This document shows positions 9,172 to 19,272 of a stretch of DNA of 64,000 bases, one piece after another. Positions within the stretch are counted from its first letter, which is position 1. Each line of letters opens with the position of its first letter. The position numbers were made by a program, and so were the translations under genes. Source of the DNA: Geomonas sp. RF6 (lineage in GTDB: Bacteria > Desulfobacterota > Desulfuromonadia > Geobacterales > Geobacteraceae); contig NZ_CP087999.1 of assembly GCF_021044625.1 (NCBI RefSeq), forward strand, positions 1,753,001 through 1,817,000, given 5' to 3'. The notes under the pieces were generated by a model. The model was given only the letters and a program-made list of their open reading frames with translations, searched no databases and was not told where the DNA came from.

Positions 9172-10200
<1,029 letters not shown>

Positions 10201-10273
10201 TCAAAGGATCTCCGGCAGCAAATATACCCTCTCCCCGTGAGGCGGAGGGTGGTTTGGGAGATCCTCAAACGTG

Positions 10274-10305
10274 AAAAGCCCGGAAACTCGAGGCTCCGGG
10301 CTTTT
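10274..10305 (-). terminator. Terminator after rplU-rpmA
   Basis: Perfect 10-bp stem AAAAGCCCGG (10274-10283) with CCGGGCTTTT (10296-10305), 24 bp beyond the rpmA stop in the minus direction. It is symmetric, so it could work either way, but only the minus-strand operon reads into it. Confidence 0.85.
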
Positions 10306-10328
10306 GCACTCTTTTATGTCGGCTGCCG

Positions 10329-10586
10329 TTAGTTGGCCGGGTAGACCGAGACCTTCTTGCGGTCCTTACCCATACGCTCGAACTTCACCACGCCTTCGAT
10401 GAGGGCGAAGAGGGTGTAGTCCTTGCCGAGACCCACGTTGTTCCCCGGGTGGATCTTGGTGCCGTGCTGGCGGTACAGGATGTTCCCAGCCTTTACGGTC
10501 TCACCGCCGAACTTCTTGCAACCAAGCCTTTGGCCGTCAGAATCGCGGCCGTTCCTGGAACTGCCGACCCCTTTTTTGTGTGCCAT
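10329..10586 (-). CDS. rpmA: 50S ribosomal protein L27
   Basis: An 85-residue L27 with the typical N-terminus [17 protein letters not shown], then [10 protein letters not shown] and [15 protein letters not shown]. The N-terminal tail reaches the peptidyl transferase centre in ribosomes. No N-terminal extension needing the Prp protease is present. It follows rplU by 64 bp in the same transcript. Confidence 0.97.
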   Translation of the reverse strand: MAHKKGVGSSRNGRDSDGQRLGCKKFGGETVKAGNILYRQHGTKIHPGNNVGLGKDYTLFALIEGVVKFERMGKDRKKVSVYPAN

Positions 10587-10650
10587 TTCATGACTCCTTG
10601 CGACCGCCGACCGGTGCTACCTGATGCCGACGCGTCTCGTAAAATATTTC

Positions 10651-10959
10651 CTAGGCGTTGATCTTCTCGATCCTCAGGATGGTTCTGAGTTGGCGGTGCC
10701 CGTTAAGTTTCCGGTGGTTTTTCCGGCGCTTGGACTTGAAGACGAGAATCTTCTTGTCTTTGCCCTGCTCGACGATTTTGCCGATGACAGAGGCGCTGGG
10801 CACTAAAGGTGTTCCGATAACAACCTTATCGCCGCCAACCATCAGGACTTCGGAGATCTCCACGGTGTCACCCACCGCGCCCTCCAATTTCTCGACTTTC
10901 AGAAAGTCGCCTTCGGAAACTTTGTACTGCTTCCCTCCGGTTTTCACTACTGCGTACAT
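10651..10959 (-). CDS. rplU: 50S ribosomal protein L21
   Basis: A 102-residue L21 starting MYAVVKTGGKQYKV, with the C-terminal FKSKRRKNHRKLNGHRQ that binds 23S rRNA. ATG 10959 fits the family start and has GGTGG upstream; the frame stays open 15 codons further upstream with no family support. First gene of the rplU-rpmA unit. Confidence 0.96.
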   Translation of the reverse strand: MYAVVKTGGKQYKVSEGDFLKVEKLEGAVGDTVEISEVLMVGGDKVVIGTPLVPSASVIGKIVEQGKDKKILVFKSKRRKNHRKLNGHRQLRTILRIEKINA

Positions 10960-11175
10960 GAACTTCACCACCTTTACCGTAAATTTGATCCGAGCGGAGT
11001 ACAATAGCTCGAAAGTTCGCCAGCGTCAACCACTTTTTAGCTCACCCTTCTCAGGATGGCTCTCTTCCGGCCCCTTTCAGGGCCTTTCCTCCCGATGCAC
11101 CCTCGTCACCCCTCCCGGAGGAGGCACGCCTACTAATGTACCGGGAGGTGCCGGAAAATCAACAGCGCGACGCGT

Positions 11176-12357
11176 TTACTGCTTTTTGACTATGCGCACG
11201 AGATGCGCTGCCTCTTCCGCTTTCGCGCGCGCCTCGTCCGTGTCGGCGCCGGTCATGAGCACGACGCCCATGCGGCGGTTTTTCCTGGCGTCGGGCTTTC
11301 CGAAGAGGCGCAGCTTCGCGCCGGGGACCAGGAGCGCCTCGCGCACGCCGTCAAACGCCACTTCCTCTGCCGGCTCCTCCGCGAGGATAACGTGGGAGGC
11401 GGACGGAGCGAGGTTCTCCACCGCCGGGACGGGGAGCCCGAGGATGGCGCGGACGTGCAGCTCGAACTGGGAGAGGTTCTGGGAGATCATGGTGACCATC
11501 CCGGTGTCGTGGGGGCGCGGCGAGACCTCGCTGAACCACACCTGGTCCCCCTTGATGAAGAGCTCGACGCCGAAGATGCCGCGCCCGCCGAGGGCATCGG
11601 TAACCGCCTTCGCCTGGCGCTGGGACTCCGCAAGGACCGTCTCGGTCATCCCCATCGGCTGCCACGACTCGTGGTAGTCGCCGTCAACCTGGCGATGCCC
11701 GATCGGGGGGCAGAAGGTCGTGCCGTCGACGGAGCGGACGGTGAGGAGGGTAATTTCGTAGTCAAAGGGGATGAACTCTTCCACGATGATCTTGTCGGAA
11801 GCGCCGCGGGCGCCCTCCATGGCGTACCTGAAGCACTTCTCCGCGTCGTCGGGGGTGCGCAGCACGCTCTGCCCCTTCCCGGAGGAGCTCATGATCGGCT
11901 TCACCACGCAGGGGATGCCGATCTGCGCCACCGCTTCCTGGAACTCCTCGAAGGTGGTGGCGAAACGGTACCCCGCGGTGGGGAGGCCGAGCTCCTCGGC
12001 GGCGAGGCGGCGGATCCCTTCACGGTTCATGGTGAGGTTCGTGGCACGGGCGGTCGGGATGACGGTGAACCCCTCCGCCTCCAGCTCGAGGAGGTACTCC
12101 GTCGCGATCGCCTCGATCTCGGGGACGATGTAGTCCGGCTTCTCCAGGCGCACCACGCGCTCCAGCTCAGCCTTGTCCTGCATGTTGATGACGTGGCTTC
12201 TGTGCGCTACCTGCATCGCCGGGGCGTCCGCGTAGCGGTCCACCGCGATCACCTCTACACCCATCCTCTGGGCCTCGATGGTGACTTCCTTGCCGAGCTC
12301 TCCCGAGCCGAGCAGCATGATCTTCGTTGCACCCTTCTTCAGCGGCGTTCCAAGCAT
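11176..12357 (-). CDS. purT: Formate-dependent phosphoribosylglycinamide formyltransferase
   Basis: A 393-residue ATP-grasp enzyme that formylates GAR to FGAR using formate and ATP in purine synthesis. The N-terminal Rossmann part is [20 protein letters not shown], and the ATP-grasp core includes [18 protein letters not shown] and [24 protein letters not shown]. Length equals E. coli PurT (392). It lies alone on the minus strand between rplU and rng. Confidence 0.95.
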   Translation of the reverse strand: MLGTPLKKGATKIMLLGSGELGKEVTIEAQRMGVEVIAVDRYADAPAMQVAHRSHVINMQDKAELERVVRLEKPDYIVPEIEAIATEYLLELEAEGFTVIPTARATNLTMNREGIRRLAAEELGLPTAGYRFATTFEEFQEAVAQIGIPCVVKPIMSSSGKGQSVLRTPDDAEKCFRYAMEGARGASDKIIVEEFIPFDYEITLLTVRSVDGTTFCPPIGHRQVDGDYHESWQPMGMTETVLAESQRQAKAVTDALGGRGIFGVELFIKGDQVWFSEVSPRPHDTGMVTMISQNLSQFELHVRAILGLPVPAVENLAPSASHVILAEEPAEEVAFDGVREALLVPGAKLRLFGKPDARKNRRMGVVLMTGADTDEARAKAEEAAHLVRIVKKQ

Positions 12358-12383
12358 AAATCTCCCTCTTCCATCCCTGTCAT

Positions 12384-12417
12384 AAAAATTGATTGCCGCC
12401 GGAGGTCCGGCGGCAAT
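12384..12417 (-). terminator. Terminator after the radical SAM-rng unit
   Basis: Perfect 12-bp stem ATTGCCGCCGGA (12392-12403) with TCCGGCGGCAAT (12406-12417) and, in the minus direction, a TTTTT tract at 12384-12389. It lies about 60 bp beyond the rng stop. Confidence 0.8.
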
Positions 12418-12475
12418 CGGCCAAATCTTAAACGAGCTCCACGTCCCGGCGTGGCAGCGGCCGAAGCTTCGCCCC

Positions 12476-13966
12476 CTAGCTCAGCGATATCTCGAACTGC
12501 TCCTGGTGGAATCCCGGTTTCGCGCGGACGGTGATCCGCTTCTTGAAGTTCTTCTCCAGCTCCTCCAGCCCGCGCCTCTCCTCGTCGTAGAGGAGATCGG
12601 CGACCTGCGGGTGCACCGTCAGCATGACCTTGCTCCCCCTCAGATCGAGCATCTCCCGGCGCAGCTCCCTGAAGATCTCGTGGCACACCGTTATCTTCGA
12701 CTTCAGATACCCTCTCCCCTCGCAGTAGGGGCACGGCTCGCACATCATGCGCCCGAGGCTCTCCCGCACCCTCTTGCGCGTCATCTCCACGAGGCCGAGC
12801 TCGGAAATCTTCAGGATGTTCGTCTTCGACTTGTCGCTCTTCAGCGCTTCCTCGAGGGCGGTGTACACCTTGTCGCGGTTCACCTCCTTCTCCATGTCGA
12901 TGAAGTCGATGATGATGATCCCGCCGAGGTTCCTCAGGCGCAGCTGGTAGGCGATCTCCTTCACCGCCTCCAGGTTCGTCTTCAGAATGGTGTCCTCGAG
13001 GTTGTGCTTCCCCACGAAACGCCCGGTGTTCACGTCGATCGCCGTCAGCGCCTCGGTCTGCTCGATGATGATGTAGCCGCCGCTCTTCAGCCACACCTTG
13101 CGCCCGAGCGCGCGGCTGATCTCCACCTCGAGGCCGAAGTGGTCAAAGATCGGCTCCTCCTCCTCGTACAGCTCGATGGAGTACTTCATCTTCGGCATGA
13201 AGGTGCTGATGAACTGCACGATCTTGTCGTGCTCCGGCTTCGAGTCGACAACGATCCTCTCCACCGTCTCGGTGAGGATATCCCGCACCACCTTCTGGGT
13301 CACGTCGAGGTCGGAGTGGATCAGGGTCGGCGCCCCCGCCTTCTCGTTTCTCTTGTAGATCTCGTCCCACAGCTTGGTGAGGTAATTGAGGTCCGCTACC
13401 AGGTCCTCCTCGGTCTTCCCTTCGGAGACGGTGCGCACGATGAACCCCCCGCCGGGAGGCTTTATGCGGTCCACGATCTCCTTCAGGCGCTCCCGCTCCG
13501 CCTCGTCCTCGATGCGCCGGGAGATGCCGACGTGGTCGACGGTCGGCATGTACACGAGGTGACGCCCGGGAAGGGAGATGTGCGCCGTGATGCGCGCCCC
13601 CTTCGTGCCGATAGGCTCCTTGGAGATCTGCACCAGGAGCTCCTGCCCCTCCTGGAGGAGTTCCTCGATCGGATGAAGCGGGTGCGGCACCTGCTCCTCC
13701 CCCTCCTCACCCTCGATAAAGGTCTCGTACTCCTCCATGGCGTCGAAGACATCCGCAACGTAGAGAAAGGCGGCTTTCTCGAGCCCTATATCGACAAAGG
13801 CGGCCTGCATGCCGGGCAAGACCCGGACCACCCTCCCCTTGTAGATATTCCCGATGATCCCCTTTACTCTGCTCCTCTCGACATACAGCTCGGCAATGGT
13901 GCCGTTTTCGATGAGCGCGATGCGGGTTTCGTGGGAGGTGGTGTTGATAACCAGTTCATTTCCCAT
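12476..13966 (-). CDS. rng: Ribonuclease G (RNase E/G family)
   Basis: A 496-residue endoribonuclease that matures 16S rRNA 5' ends and decays mRNA. The N-terminal S1 domain ([21 protein letters not shown]) is followed by the RNase H-like and DNase I-like catalytic region with [25 protein letters not shown] and the zinc-link CPYCEGRG. Its size matches E. coli RNase G, and it lacks the degradosome tail of RNase E. It lies 78 bp downstream of the radical SAM gene on the same strand. Confidence 0.95.
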   Translation of the reverse strand: MGNELVINTTSHETRIALIENGTIAELYVERSRVKGIIGNIYKGRVVRVLPGMQAAFVDIGLEKAAFLYVADVFDAMEEYETFIEGEEGEEQVPHPLHPIEELLQEGQELLVQISKEPIGTKGARITAHISLPGRHLVYMPTVDHVGISRRIEDEAERERLKEIVDRIKPPGGGFIVRTVSEGKTEEDLVADLNYLTKLWDEIYKRNEKAGAPTLIHSDLDVTQKVVRDILTETVERIVVDSKPEHDKIVQFISTFMPKMKYSIELYEEEEPIFDHFGLEVEISRALGRKVWLKSGGYIIIEQTEALTAIDVNTGRFVGKHNLEDTILKTNLEAVKEIAYQLRLRNLGGIIIIDFIDMEKEVNRDKVYTALEEALKSDKSKTNILKISELGLVEMTRKRVRESLGRMMCEPCPYCEGRGYLKSKITVCHEIFRELRREMLDLRGSKVMLTVHPQVADLLYDEERRGLEELEKNFKKRITVRAKPGFHQEQFEISLS

Positions 13967-14044
13967 GCTAACCCCTCTTCATTTATAGTAATTGAAACAG
14001 TAAAATCGTTCGCGCGCCACAGCGGTGCCGCTTCGGCGGTATCG

Positions 14045-16540
14045 CTACCAGGCGCCGGAGAAAAGAACCTCCACCTTCTGCACGCTCGCCTCCGCAAGCG
14101 CCTCCACCGGCACGTCGCAGACGGCTGCGGCAAACTCCAGCGGCTTGCCGCGCCCCACCACCATCTCCAGGACGTCTCCGTGCGCGGAGAGCTCCTTCAT
14201 CTCGTGGCGCAGGTCGAGCTCCAGGCTCTTCCCCTTCTTTTCCCTGACGTACGGCACGCTCTCCTTCTCCAGGAAGCGTGCCGCCTGCAGCTGCAGGTCG
14301 GCGCACAGCGGAGGAGGGATCCGCACCGTGTAGCGCACCAGCTCCATGATCGTGGAGAGAGACGCGGAGCGAAGGGGGATCTCCTTTGCTTCCAGGACCT
14401 CCACACCTTCCGGCAGCGCCCTGTTCAGCGCCTCCTTCAGGGTATCCGCGCCGTACCCTGCGTCAATCTCCATGTCGAGATATTCCGCGAATGACTCCAC
14501 ACCGACCGAAAGCGCGGTGGCGAAGGAGAACTTCGGATGGGGGTGAAATCCCTGCGAGAAGCGGATCGGAACCCCGGCGCGCCCCACGGCGCGGGTAAAG
14601 AGCGTCAGCATCTCCAGGTGGCTTAAGTAGCGCATGCGCCCCGTCTTGGAGAAGCGGATCCGCACCCGGCTGGCCTCCGCAGGCTCGGCATCGTGCTCCG
14701 GCGTCCAGCCGAAGGCGGTGAACTCCCGCTTCTCCTGGAGGCGCATCTTCACCTCATCGAAGTCGCAGACGCCGCACGCGGTGCACCCGGTCCTGCAATC
14801 CGAGGTCGGAACGTTGGCAAGCGCCCTCTGGCGCTCCTCCAGGAGATATTCGGTGGTGACGCCGCAGTCCAGGTGCTCCCAGGGGAGCGTCTCGTCCAAC
14901 TCGCGGCGGCGGTGGTAGAAGGAGGGGTCGACCCCTGTCGCGGCGAACGCCTCTTCCCACTTCAGCCTGTCGTAGTGCTCCCACCACCCGTCGAAGCGGC
15001 ACCCGAGCCGGTGCGCCTCGACAAGGACGCGGGACAGACGCCTGTCACCGCGGGCGAAGACCCCCTCCAGCATCGAGAGGGAGGAGTCCTGCCACTTCAT
15101 GTTCAGCTTTTTCTTCTTGAGCTCCTGGCGCAGCCAGCGCTGCTTCTCCACGATCTCCGTCTCCGTTATCTGGGGCTCCCACTGGAAGGGGGTGTGCGGC
15201 TTCGGCACGAAGGAGCTCACCGAAACGTTCACCTCGCCGCCGTTGCCGGAGAGTTTCCCCTGCCTTTTCACCTCGCGGGAGAGTTCCACGAGCCCCTCGA
15301 GGTCTGCCATCTCTTCTGTGGGGAGGCCGATCATGAAGTACAGCTTGATGAGGCGCCACCCCGCGCTGTAGGCGGCGCGGGCATTCTCCAGGAGCTCCGG
15401 CGCGCTGATCCCCTTGTTGATGACGCCGCGCAGCCTTTCGCTTCCCGCCTCCGGGGCGAGGGTAAAGCCGGTCTTTCTGACCCGGGCGATCTCCTGCACC
15501 ATCTCGTCGCTCAGGCTCCCGACCCGCAGCGACGGCAGCGACACCGCCTTTTTCTGCGTCGCGTAGCGGTCCATGAGCCCCTTCAGCAGAGGGGCGAGGC
15601 AGCTGTAGTCCCCGGTGGAAAGGGAGAGGAGGGAAATCTCGTCGTATCCGGTCCCCTTCAGCGCCTCCTCCACGATCTCCAGGATCCTCTCCGGCGAGCG
15701 CTCGCGCACAGGGCGGTAAATGTACCCGGCCTGGCAGAAACGGCAGCCGCGCGTGCAGCCGCGGGAGACCTCCACGCTCACCCTGTCGTGCACCGCCTTC
15801 AGGAAGGGGACGATCGGGGTGTCGGGGAAGAGGGCCTTGTCGAGATCCGCCACGAAACGGCGGCGCACCCGCGGGTGACCCTCGTCGAGAGGCTTTATTT
15901 CAGCAATCCGCCCGTCTTCCCGGTAGCTCACCTCGAAAAGGGAGGGGACGTACACCCCTTCTATGGCGGCGAGCTTCTTCAGGAGCTCCGCCTTTGGGAG
16001 GCGCGCATCCTTTGCGTCGCGCACGACCTGCGCAATCTCCAGGACCGCCTCCTCTCCGTCGCCGATGAGGAAGGCGTCAAAGAAGTCGGCGACCGGCTCC
16101 GGGTTGTAGGCGCCCGGCCCACCGCCGAGGATGAGGGGGTGCCCCTCGCCGCGCTGGCTCGCCAGGAGGGGGATCTCGGAGAGGTCGAGCATGTTCAGGA
16201 TGTTTGTGTAGGAGAGCTCGTACTGGAGGGTAAATCCGATGATGTCCGCCGCGCCGAGGGGAGCGCCGCTCTCCAGCGTGCACAGCGGCTGCCCGCTGTC
16301 GCGCAGCATCTTTTCCATGTCGGGCCACGGGGCGTACGCACGCTCCGGAGCGATCCAAGGGGCGGTCTTCAGAACGCCGTAGAGAATCTGGAACCCGAGA
16401 TGGCTCATCCCCACTTCATAGACGTCCGGAAAGGCGAGCACGAAGGCAAGGTCAGCCCCCGGCACCCGCACGCTCCCCATCTCTCCGCCCATATAGCGGG
16501 CCGGCTTATCCACGGACAAAAGGCTGTTATTGCTCAACAA
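14045..16540 (-). CDS. TIGR03960-type B12-binding radical SAM protein fused to DUF2344
   Basis: An 831-residue two-part protein. The N-terminal 600 residues form a B12-binding-like and radical SAM region with SRGCTRGCRFCQAG (CxxxCxxC) near residue 255, and an extra cysteine cluster TGCTACGVCDF near 595. The C-terminal 210 residues (RIRFSKTGRMRYLSHLEML; FSQGFHPHPKFSFA) match DUF2344 (TIGR03936). In many bacteria these occur as one fused gene beside rng, as here, and rplU/rpmA/obgE are often close by. The substrate is unknown; a role in rRNA or tRNA modification is only a guess from the neighbours. Confidence 0.9.
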   Translation of the reverse strand: MLSNNSLLSVDKPARYMGGEMGSVRVPGADLAFVLAFPDVYEVGMSHLGFQILYGVLKTAPWIAPERAYAPWPDMEKMLRDSGQPLCTLESGAPLGAADIIGFTLQYELSYTNILNMLDLSEIPLLASQRGEGHPLILGGGPGAYNPEPVADFFDAFLIGDGEEAVLEIAQVVRDAKDARLPKAELLKKLAAIEGVYVPSLFEVSYREDGRIAEIKPLDEGHPRVRRRFVADLDKALFPDTPIVPFLKAVHDRVSVEVSRGCTRGCRFCQAGYIYRPVRERSPERILEIVEEALKGTGYDEISLLSLSTGDYSCLAPLLKGLMDRYATQKKAVSLPSLRVGSLSDEMVQEIARVRKTGFTLAPEAGSERLRGVINKGISAPELLENARAAYSAGWRLIKLYFMIGLPTEEMADLEGLVELSREVKRQGKLSGNGGEVNVSVSSFVPKPHTPFQWEPQITETEIVEKQRWLRQELKKKKLNMKWQDSSLSMLEGVFARGDRRLSRVLVEAHRLGCRFDGWWEHYDRLKWEEAFAATGVDPSFYHRRRELDETLPWEHLDCGVTTEYLLEERQRALANVPTSDCRTGCTACGVCDFDEVKMRLQEKREFTAFGWTPEHDAEPAEASRVRIRFSKTGRMRYLSHLEMLTLFTRAVGRAGVPIRFSQGFHPHPKFSFATALSVGVESFAEYLDMEIDAGYGADTLKEALNRALPEGVEVLEAKEIPLRSASLSTIMELVRYTVRIPPPLCADLQLQAARFLEKESVPYVREKKGKSLELDLRHEMKELSAHGDVLEMVVGRGKPLEFAAAVCDVPVEALAEASVQKVEVLFSGAW

Positions 16541-16816
16541 AAACCCCCGACACCCTTCCTGTTAGCTACAATCGGCCATGATAACAATAATATAGGTGGG
16601 TGGCAAGGCATTTACCGGGGCGTTTCGACTGGCTGCGACAGCCGACGGAGATACCCCATATGGGGTAGCCGGTGGCGCTTTTGAGGTTCTCATGAGGAGG
16701 CAACCGCGGGGCCTCCGGAGCTGGCTCCTTAAAATACGGGGTATTAGACTTCAATGAATAGGTGGCACGTTTACTGCTAATGAACGCTGCATCTAAACCT
16801 TTAAAGGAGAAACACC
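16541..16816 (+). other. Structured leader region upstream of the Lys/Ala-rich peptide gene
   Basis: This 276-bp intergenic stretch is unusually rich in inverted repeats, including the perfect palindrome TACCCCATATGGGGTA (16652-16667) and GCGGGGCCTCCGGAG-type hairpins at about 16709-16723. AAAGGAGA at 16802 is a strong ribosome-binding site for the gene at 16817. The structure resembles a regulatory RNA leader, but I could not match it to a known riboswitch class. Confidence 0.4.
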
Positions 16817-17059
16817 ATGAAAAAAGTTCTGTCTTCTGTTGTTGCTGCTCTCGTTGCTGTTGCTTTCGCTGGCGTAGTTTTCGCTGCTGACGCTACCCCG
16901 GCTGCTCCGGCTGCTCCGGCTGCTGAGACCAAGAAAGAAGAAAAAGCTCCGGCTAAGAAAGCCACCAAGAAAGCAAAGAAAGCAAAGAAAGCAAAGAAAG
17001 CAGAGAAGAAAGAAGAAGCTCCGGCTGCTCCGGCTGAAGCTGCTCCGGCTGCGAAGTAA
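16817..17059 (+). CDS. Small secreted Lys/Ala/Pro-rich repetitive protein
   Basis: An 80-residue precursor. Residues 1-23 (MKKVLSSVVAALVAVAFAGVV) form a clear Sec signal peptide with cleavage after a predicted AxA-like site. The mature part is low-complexity: APAAPAAE blocks and a KKAKKAKKAKKAEKK run, flanked by further APAAP. It is strongly basic and probably disordered; binding to envelope polymers, nucleic acids or an exopolysaccharide is possible but unproven. A strong ribosome-binding site and terminator argue that it is a real, well-expressed gene. Codon use is repetitive (GCT, AAG/AAA), unlike its GC-rich neighbours. Confidence 0.85.
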   Translation: MKKVLSSVVAALVAVAFAGVVFAADATPAAPAAPAAETKKEEKAPAKKATKKAKKAKKAKKAEKKEEAPAAPAEAAPAAK

Positions 17060-17084
17060 TTTCGCCGCACAAGCAAGCATGAAA

Positions 17085-17115
17085 AAGGCCGCATCTTTCG
17101 ATGCGGCCTTTTTTT
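17085..17115 (+). terminator. Terminator after the Lys/Ala-rich peptide gene
   Basis: A perfect 10-bp stem (AAGGCCGCAT at 17085-17094, ATGCGGCCTT at 17101-17110) with a six-base CTTTCG loop and a run of T. Confidence 0.9.
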
Positions 17116-17157
17116 ATTCCCTTTCAGCGGAGGAAGGCGGGATATTTGCGCCGCGGC

Positions 17158-17538
17158 CTACTCCTTCTGCCAGACGTAGGCCGGCTCGATGTACGGCTCG
17201 TAGAACTCCGGCCAGGCGATGAAGAAGGTGAGCGCCTCCGCCACACCGGCTCCCGTCCTCACAAGCGCCATCCCTACCCCTTTCAGCGGGCCGACCGTCA
17301 GCCCCATCGCGACGCCATCTTCCTTCATGGTCATGGCAATCTGCTTCGGAACCTCCACCCACCCCGTCGCAACGTTCGCTACGCCGCGTGCCGCCTTGTT
17401 GGCCATGCCGTCCACCACTTCCTGGGGGGCGGAGTCCTCGATCGACTTCAAGGGATCCGCCTGCGCCTGCCGCGCCGTAAGCCCGGCCGCGAGGAGGACG
17501 GCGACGAGGACTATGCGGAGACTCCATTTGATCTGCAT
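17158..17538 (-). CDS. TIGR04073-family exosortase-associated protein (second of pair)
   Basis: A 126-residue exported protein with a signal peptide (IVLVAVLLAAGLTARQAQA) and a mature domain containing KAARGVANVATGWVEVPKQI and TVGPLKGVGMALVRTGAGVAE. This matches the TIGR04073 family, which co-occurs with exosortase/PEP-CTERM systems. ATG 17538 is preferred for AGGAG upstream. It begins one base after the stop of its paralogue at 17540-17947, so the two are translated as a pair. The molecular function is unknown. Confidence 0.8.
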   Translation of the reverse strand: MQIKWSLRIVLVAVLLAAGLTARQAQADPLKSIEDSAPQEVVDGMANKAARGVANVATGWVEVPKQIAMTMKEDGVAMGLTVGPLKGVGMALVRTGAGVAEALTFFIAWPEFYEPYIEPAYVWQKE

Positions 17539-17539
17539 G

Positions 17540-17947
17540 CTACTCTCCTTTTGCAGCGGTGTCCGACTCAGGGTGATTCCTGGGTTCCACCCGTTTTTCA
17601 TGCCACCCCTTCCAGACATACTCCGGCTCCACGATCGGGTCGTAATATCCCGGCTGCGGCACCGCAAAGAAAACCGTTTCGGTGACGCCGGCAAAGAGGC
17701 GATAGAAGGCCATTCCCATCCCCTTCAGGGGCCCTACCAAGTATCCCACGTTTCCACGATCGCGCACCGTGAGATACGACTGCTTCGGGATCTCCACCAC
17801 CGCGGTGGTGATATTGGCCACGCCGCGGATGAGCTTGAAAGCCATCTTCTCCGTTATCGCTTCCGGCTGCTGGGCTTCCTGGGCGAAGCTGGCAGTGGAG
17901 AGGACGGTGAGGAGGAGCAGGGAAAAAACCGTAGTCCTGACGCGCAT
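17540..17947 (-). CDS. TIGR04073-family exosortase-associated protein (first of pair)
   Basis: A 135-residue exported paralogue of the next gene: signal peptide TTVFSLLLLTVLSTASFAQ, then KLIRGVANITTAVVEIPKQS and LVGPLKGMGMAFYRLFAGVTE, and YYDPIVEPEYVWKGW, which parallels YEPYIEPAYVW in the partner. ATG 17947 is preferred to the GTG two codons upstream because GGAG lies five bases before it. No exosortase or PEP-CTERM substrate gene is visible nearby. Confidence 0.8.
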   Translation of the reverse strand: MRVRTTVFSLLLLTVLSTASFAQEAQQPEAITEKMAFKLIRGVANITTAVVEIPKQSYLTVRDRGNVGYLVGPLKGMGMAFYRLFAGVTETVFFAVPQPGYYDPIVEPEYVWKGWHEKRVEPRNHPESDTAAKGE

Positions 17948-18129
17948 TTGCACTCCTTTTTCGCAGCTCTGGCATTAAATGCTATTTCTTTTAACATAAA
18001 TACCCCACCTTGGCAACCTAACACCTGCCGCCGCGCCACTTTACCCCCCTCCCGGCGTCACCTCTCCCTTGCCGCGGCAACAAAAGGCTCATGCGAGAAT
18101 TCCACGGAAGCCGTAGTATGTTCCAATGA

Positions 18130-18410
18130 AGGGCCGCACGAGGCCTCGCGTCCCCCCCTTTGCAAAGGTTCTTCCGGGAATTCTGGGGAACGCGCTACAA
18201 AGAATCCGGGTGCCCCCACGCTGGAGCGTAGGCATCTTGCCTGCGATGGCGGCGCAGCCGCCACAGACCGCGCGGCTGGCGCCGCGGTACAGGCTGGGAA
18301 GCCTGTGCTCCAGCGCGGCGCCACTAGTGTCCCCTCACGTCAACGGAAGCGACCGGGCTCAATTCCCGGAATTCGGATGAACCTTTGCGAAGGGGGGACA
18401 CGGAGGATTT
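18130..18410. repeat. Dispersed palindromic element, copy 2, with outer inverted arms
   Basis: The inner 117 bp (18209-18325) nearly equals 8901-9018. Here a second, outer inverted repeat is also clear: GTCCCCCCCTTTGCAAAGG on the left and CCTTTGCGAAGGGGGGAC on the right, each followed inward by a TTCxTCCGxxAATTC motif. The whole unit is about 280 bp and nearly self-complementary. It occupies the 589-bp gap between 17947 and 18537; I see no gene there. Confidence 0.8.
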
Positions 18411-18475
18411 GCTCTTTGCGGCACACGCGGATTACCGCCGGAACCGCACTGCTTTGGGGATAACCCGGAGGCAGG

Positions 18476-18511
18476 ACAAAAAAAAGGCGCGACCACTGTC
18501 GTGGCCGCGCC
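18476..18511 (-). terminator. Terminator downstream of the peroxiredoxin gene
   Basis: An 11-bp stem with one mismatch (GGCGCGACCAC at 18486-18496, GTGGCCGCGCC at 18501-18511) and an A-run at 18478-18485 that becomes a U-tract on the minus strand. Confidence 0.85.
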
Positions 18512-18536
18512 GCTTGTTCCCTGTATGCCTGACGCC

Positions 18537-19133
18537 CTAGCCGTGCTTCGCGAGGTAGTCGGCGACCCCTTCGCTGGAAGCCTTCATCGCCTCATCCCCT
18601 TCCTGCCAGTTAGCCGGGCAGACCTCGCCGCCGTGGGTCTCCACGAACTGCAGCGCGTCGAGCATCCTCAGCGCCTCGTTCACGCTGCGGCCGAGGGGCA
18701 GGTCGTTGATGACCGTGTGCCGCACGATGCCGTTCGTATCGATCAGGAAGAGCCCGCGCAGCGCCACCGACTCGTTGTACAGGATCCCGTACCTCTTGGC
18801 GATCGCCTTGTCCAGATCCTGTACCATCGGGTACTGGATCTGCCCTATCCCGCCGTTTTCCAGGGAGGTGTTCTTCCACGCGAGGTGGGTGAACTTGGAG
18901 TCGACCGAGACACCGATCACCTCGCAGTTCTTCGACTTGAAGTCCGGGAGCCTTTTGTTGAATGCCAGGATCTCGGACGGGCAGACGAAGGTGAAGTCGA
19001 GCGGGTAGAAGAAGAGAATCACGTACTTGCCGCGATACTTGGAAAGGGTGATCTCTCCGAAACTGTTATCAGCCATAACCGCTTCCGCGGTGAAATCGGG
19101 CGCTTCCTGGGTTACAAGGGTGGTAAGGCTCAT
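18537..19133 (-). CDS. Typical 2-Cys peroxiredoxin (AhpC/Prx1 type)
   Basis: A 198-residue thiol peroxidase. The peroxidatic cysteine lies in FYPLDFTFVCPSE near residue 52 and the resolving cysteine in GGEVCPANWQEG near residue 173. Both are Cys codons; some related bacteria use Sec here, but this gene does not. AGGAG precedes the ATG. No dedicated AhpF reductase is adjacent, so reduction is presumably by thioredoxin. Confidence 0.93.
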   Translation of the reverse strand: MSLTTLVTQEAPDFTAEAVMADNSFGEITLSKYRGKYVILFFYPLDFTFVCPSEILAFNKRLPDFKSKNCEVIGVSVDSKFTHLAWKNTSLENGGIGQIQYPMVQDLDKAIAKRYGILYNESVALRGLFLIDTNGIVRHTVINDLPLGRSVNEALRMLDALQFVETHGGEVCPANWQEGDEAMKASSEGVADYLAKHG

Positions 19134-19272
19134 CTGCTCTCTCCTTTTCCTTCAATGTAAAATAGTGGACGGAGAAAACTCTAGCAGCGGTGTTTCACCT
19201 TGTCAACGACAAAAGAGATAAAAACAATCCTTTTTATCCGCTGAGAGCGAGAAGCCCTGAAACCGTGAACTT

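Noticed and set aside
12389-14494. A 701-codon plus-strand frame opposite rng
   Set aside because: It is the antisense shadow of RNase G and the radical SAM gene, rich in Leu/His/Arg with no domain and no ribosome-binding site.
18537-19133. Peroxiredoxin as a possible selenoprotein
   Set aside because: The peroxidatic residue is encoded as Cys (FVCPSE) and no in-frame TGA occurs.
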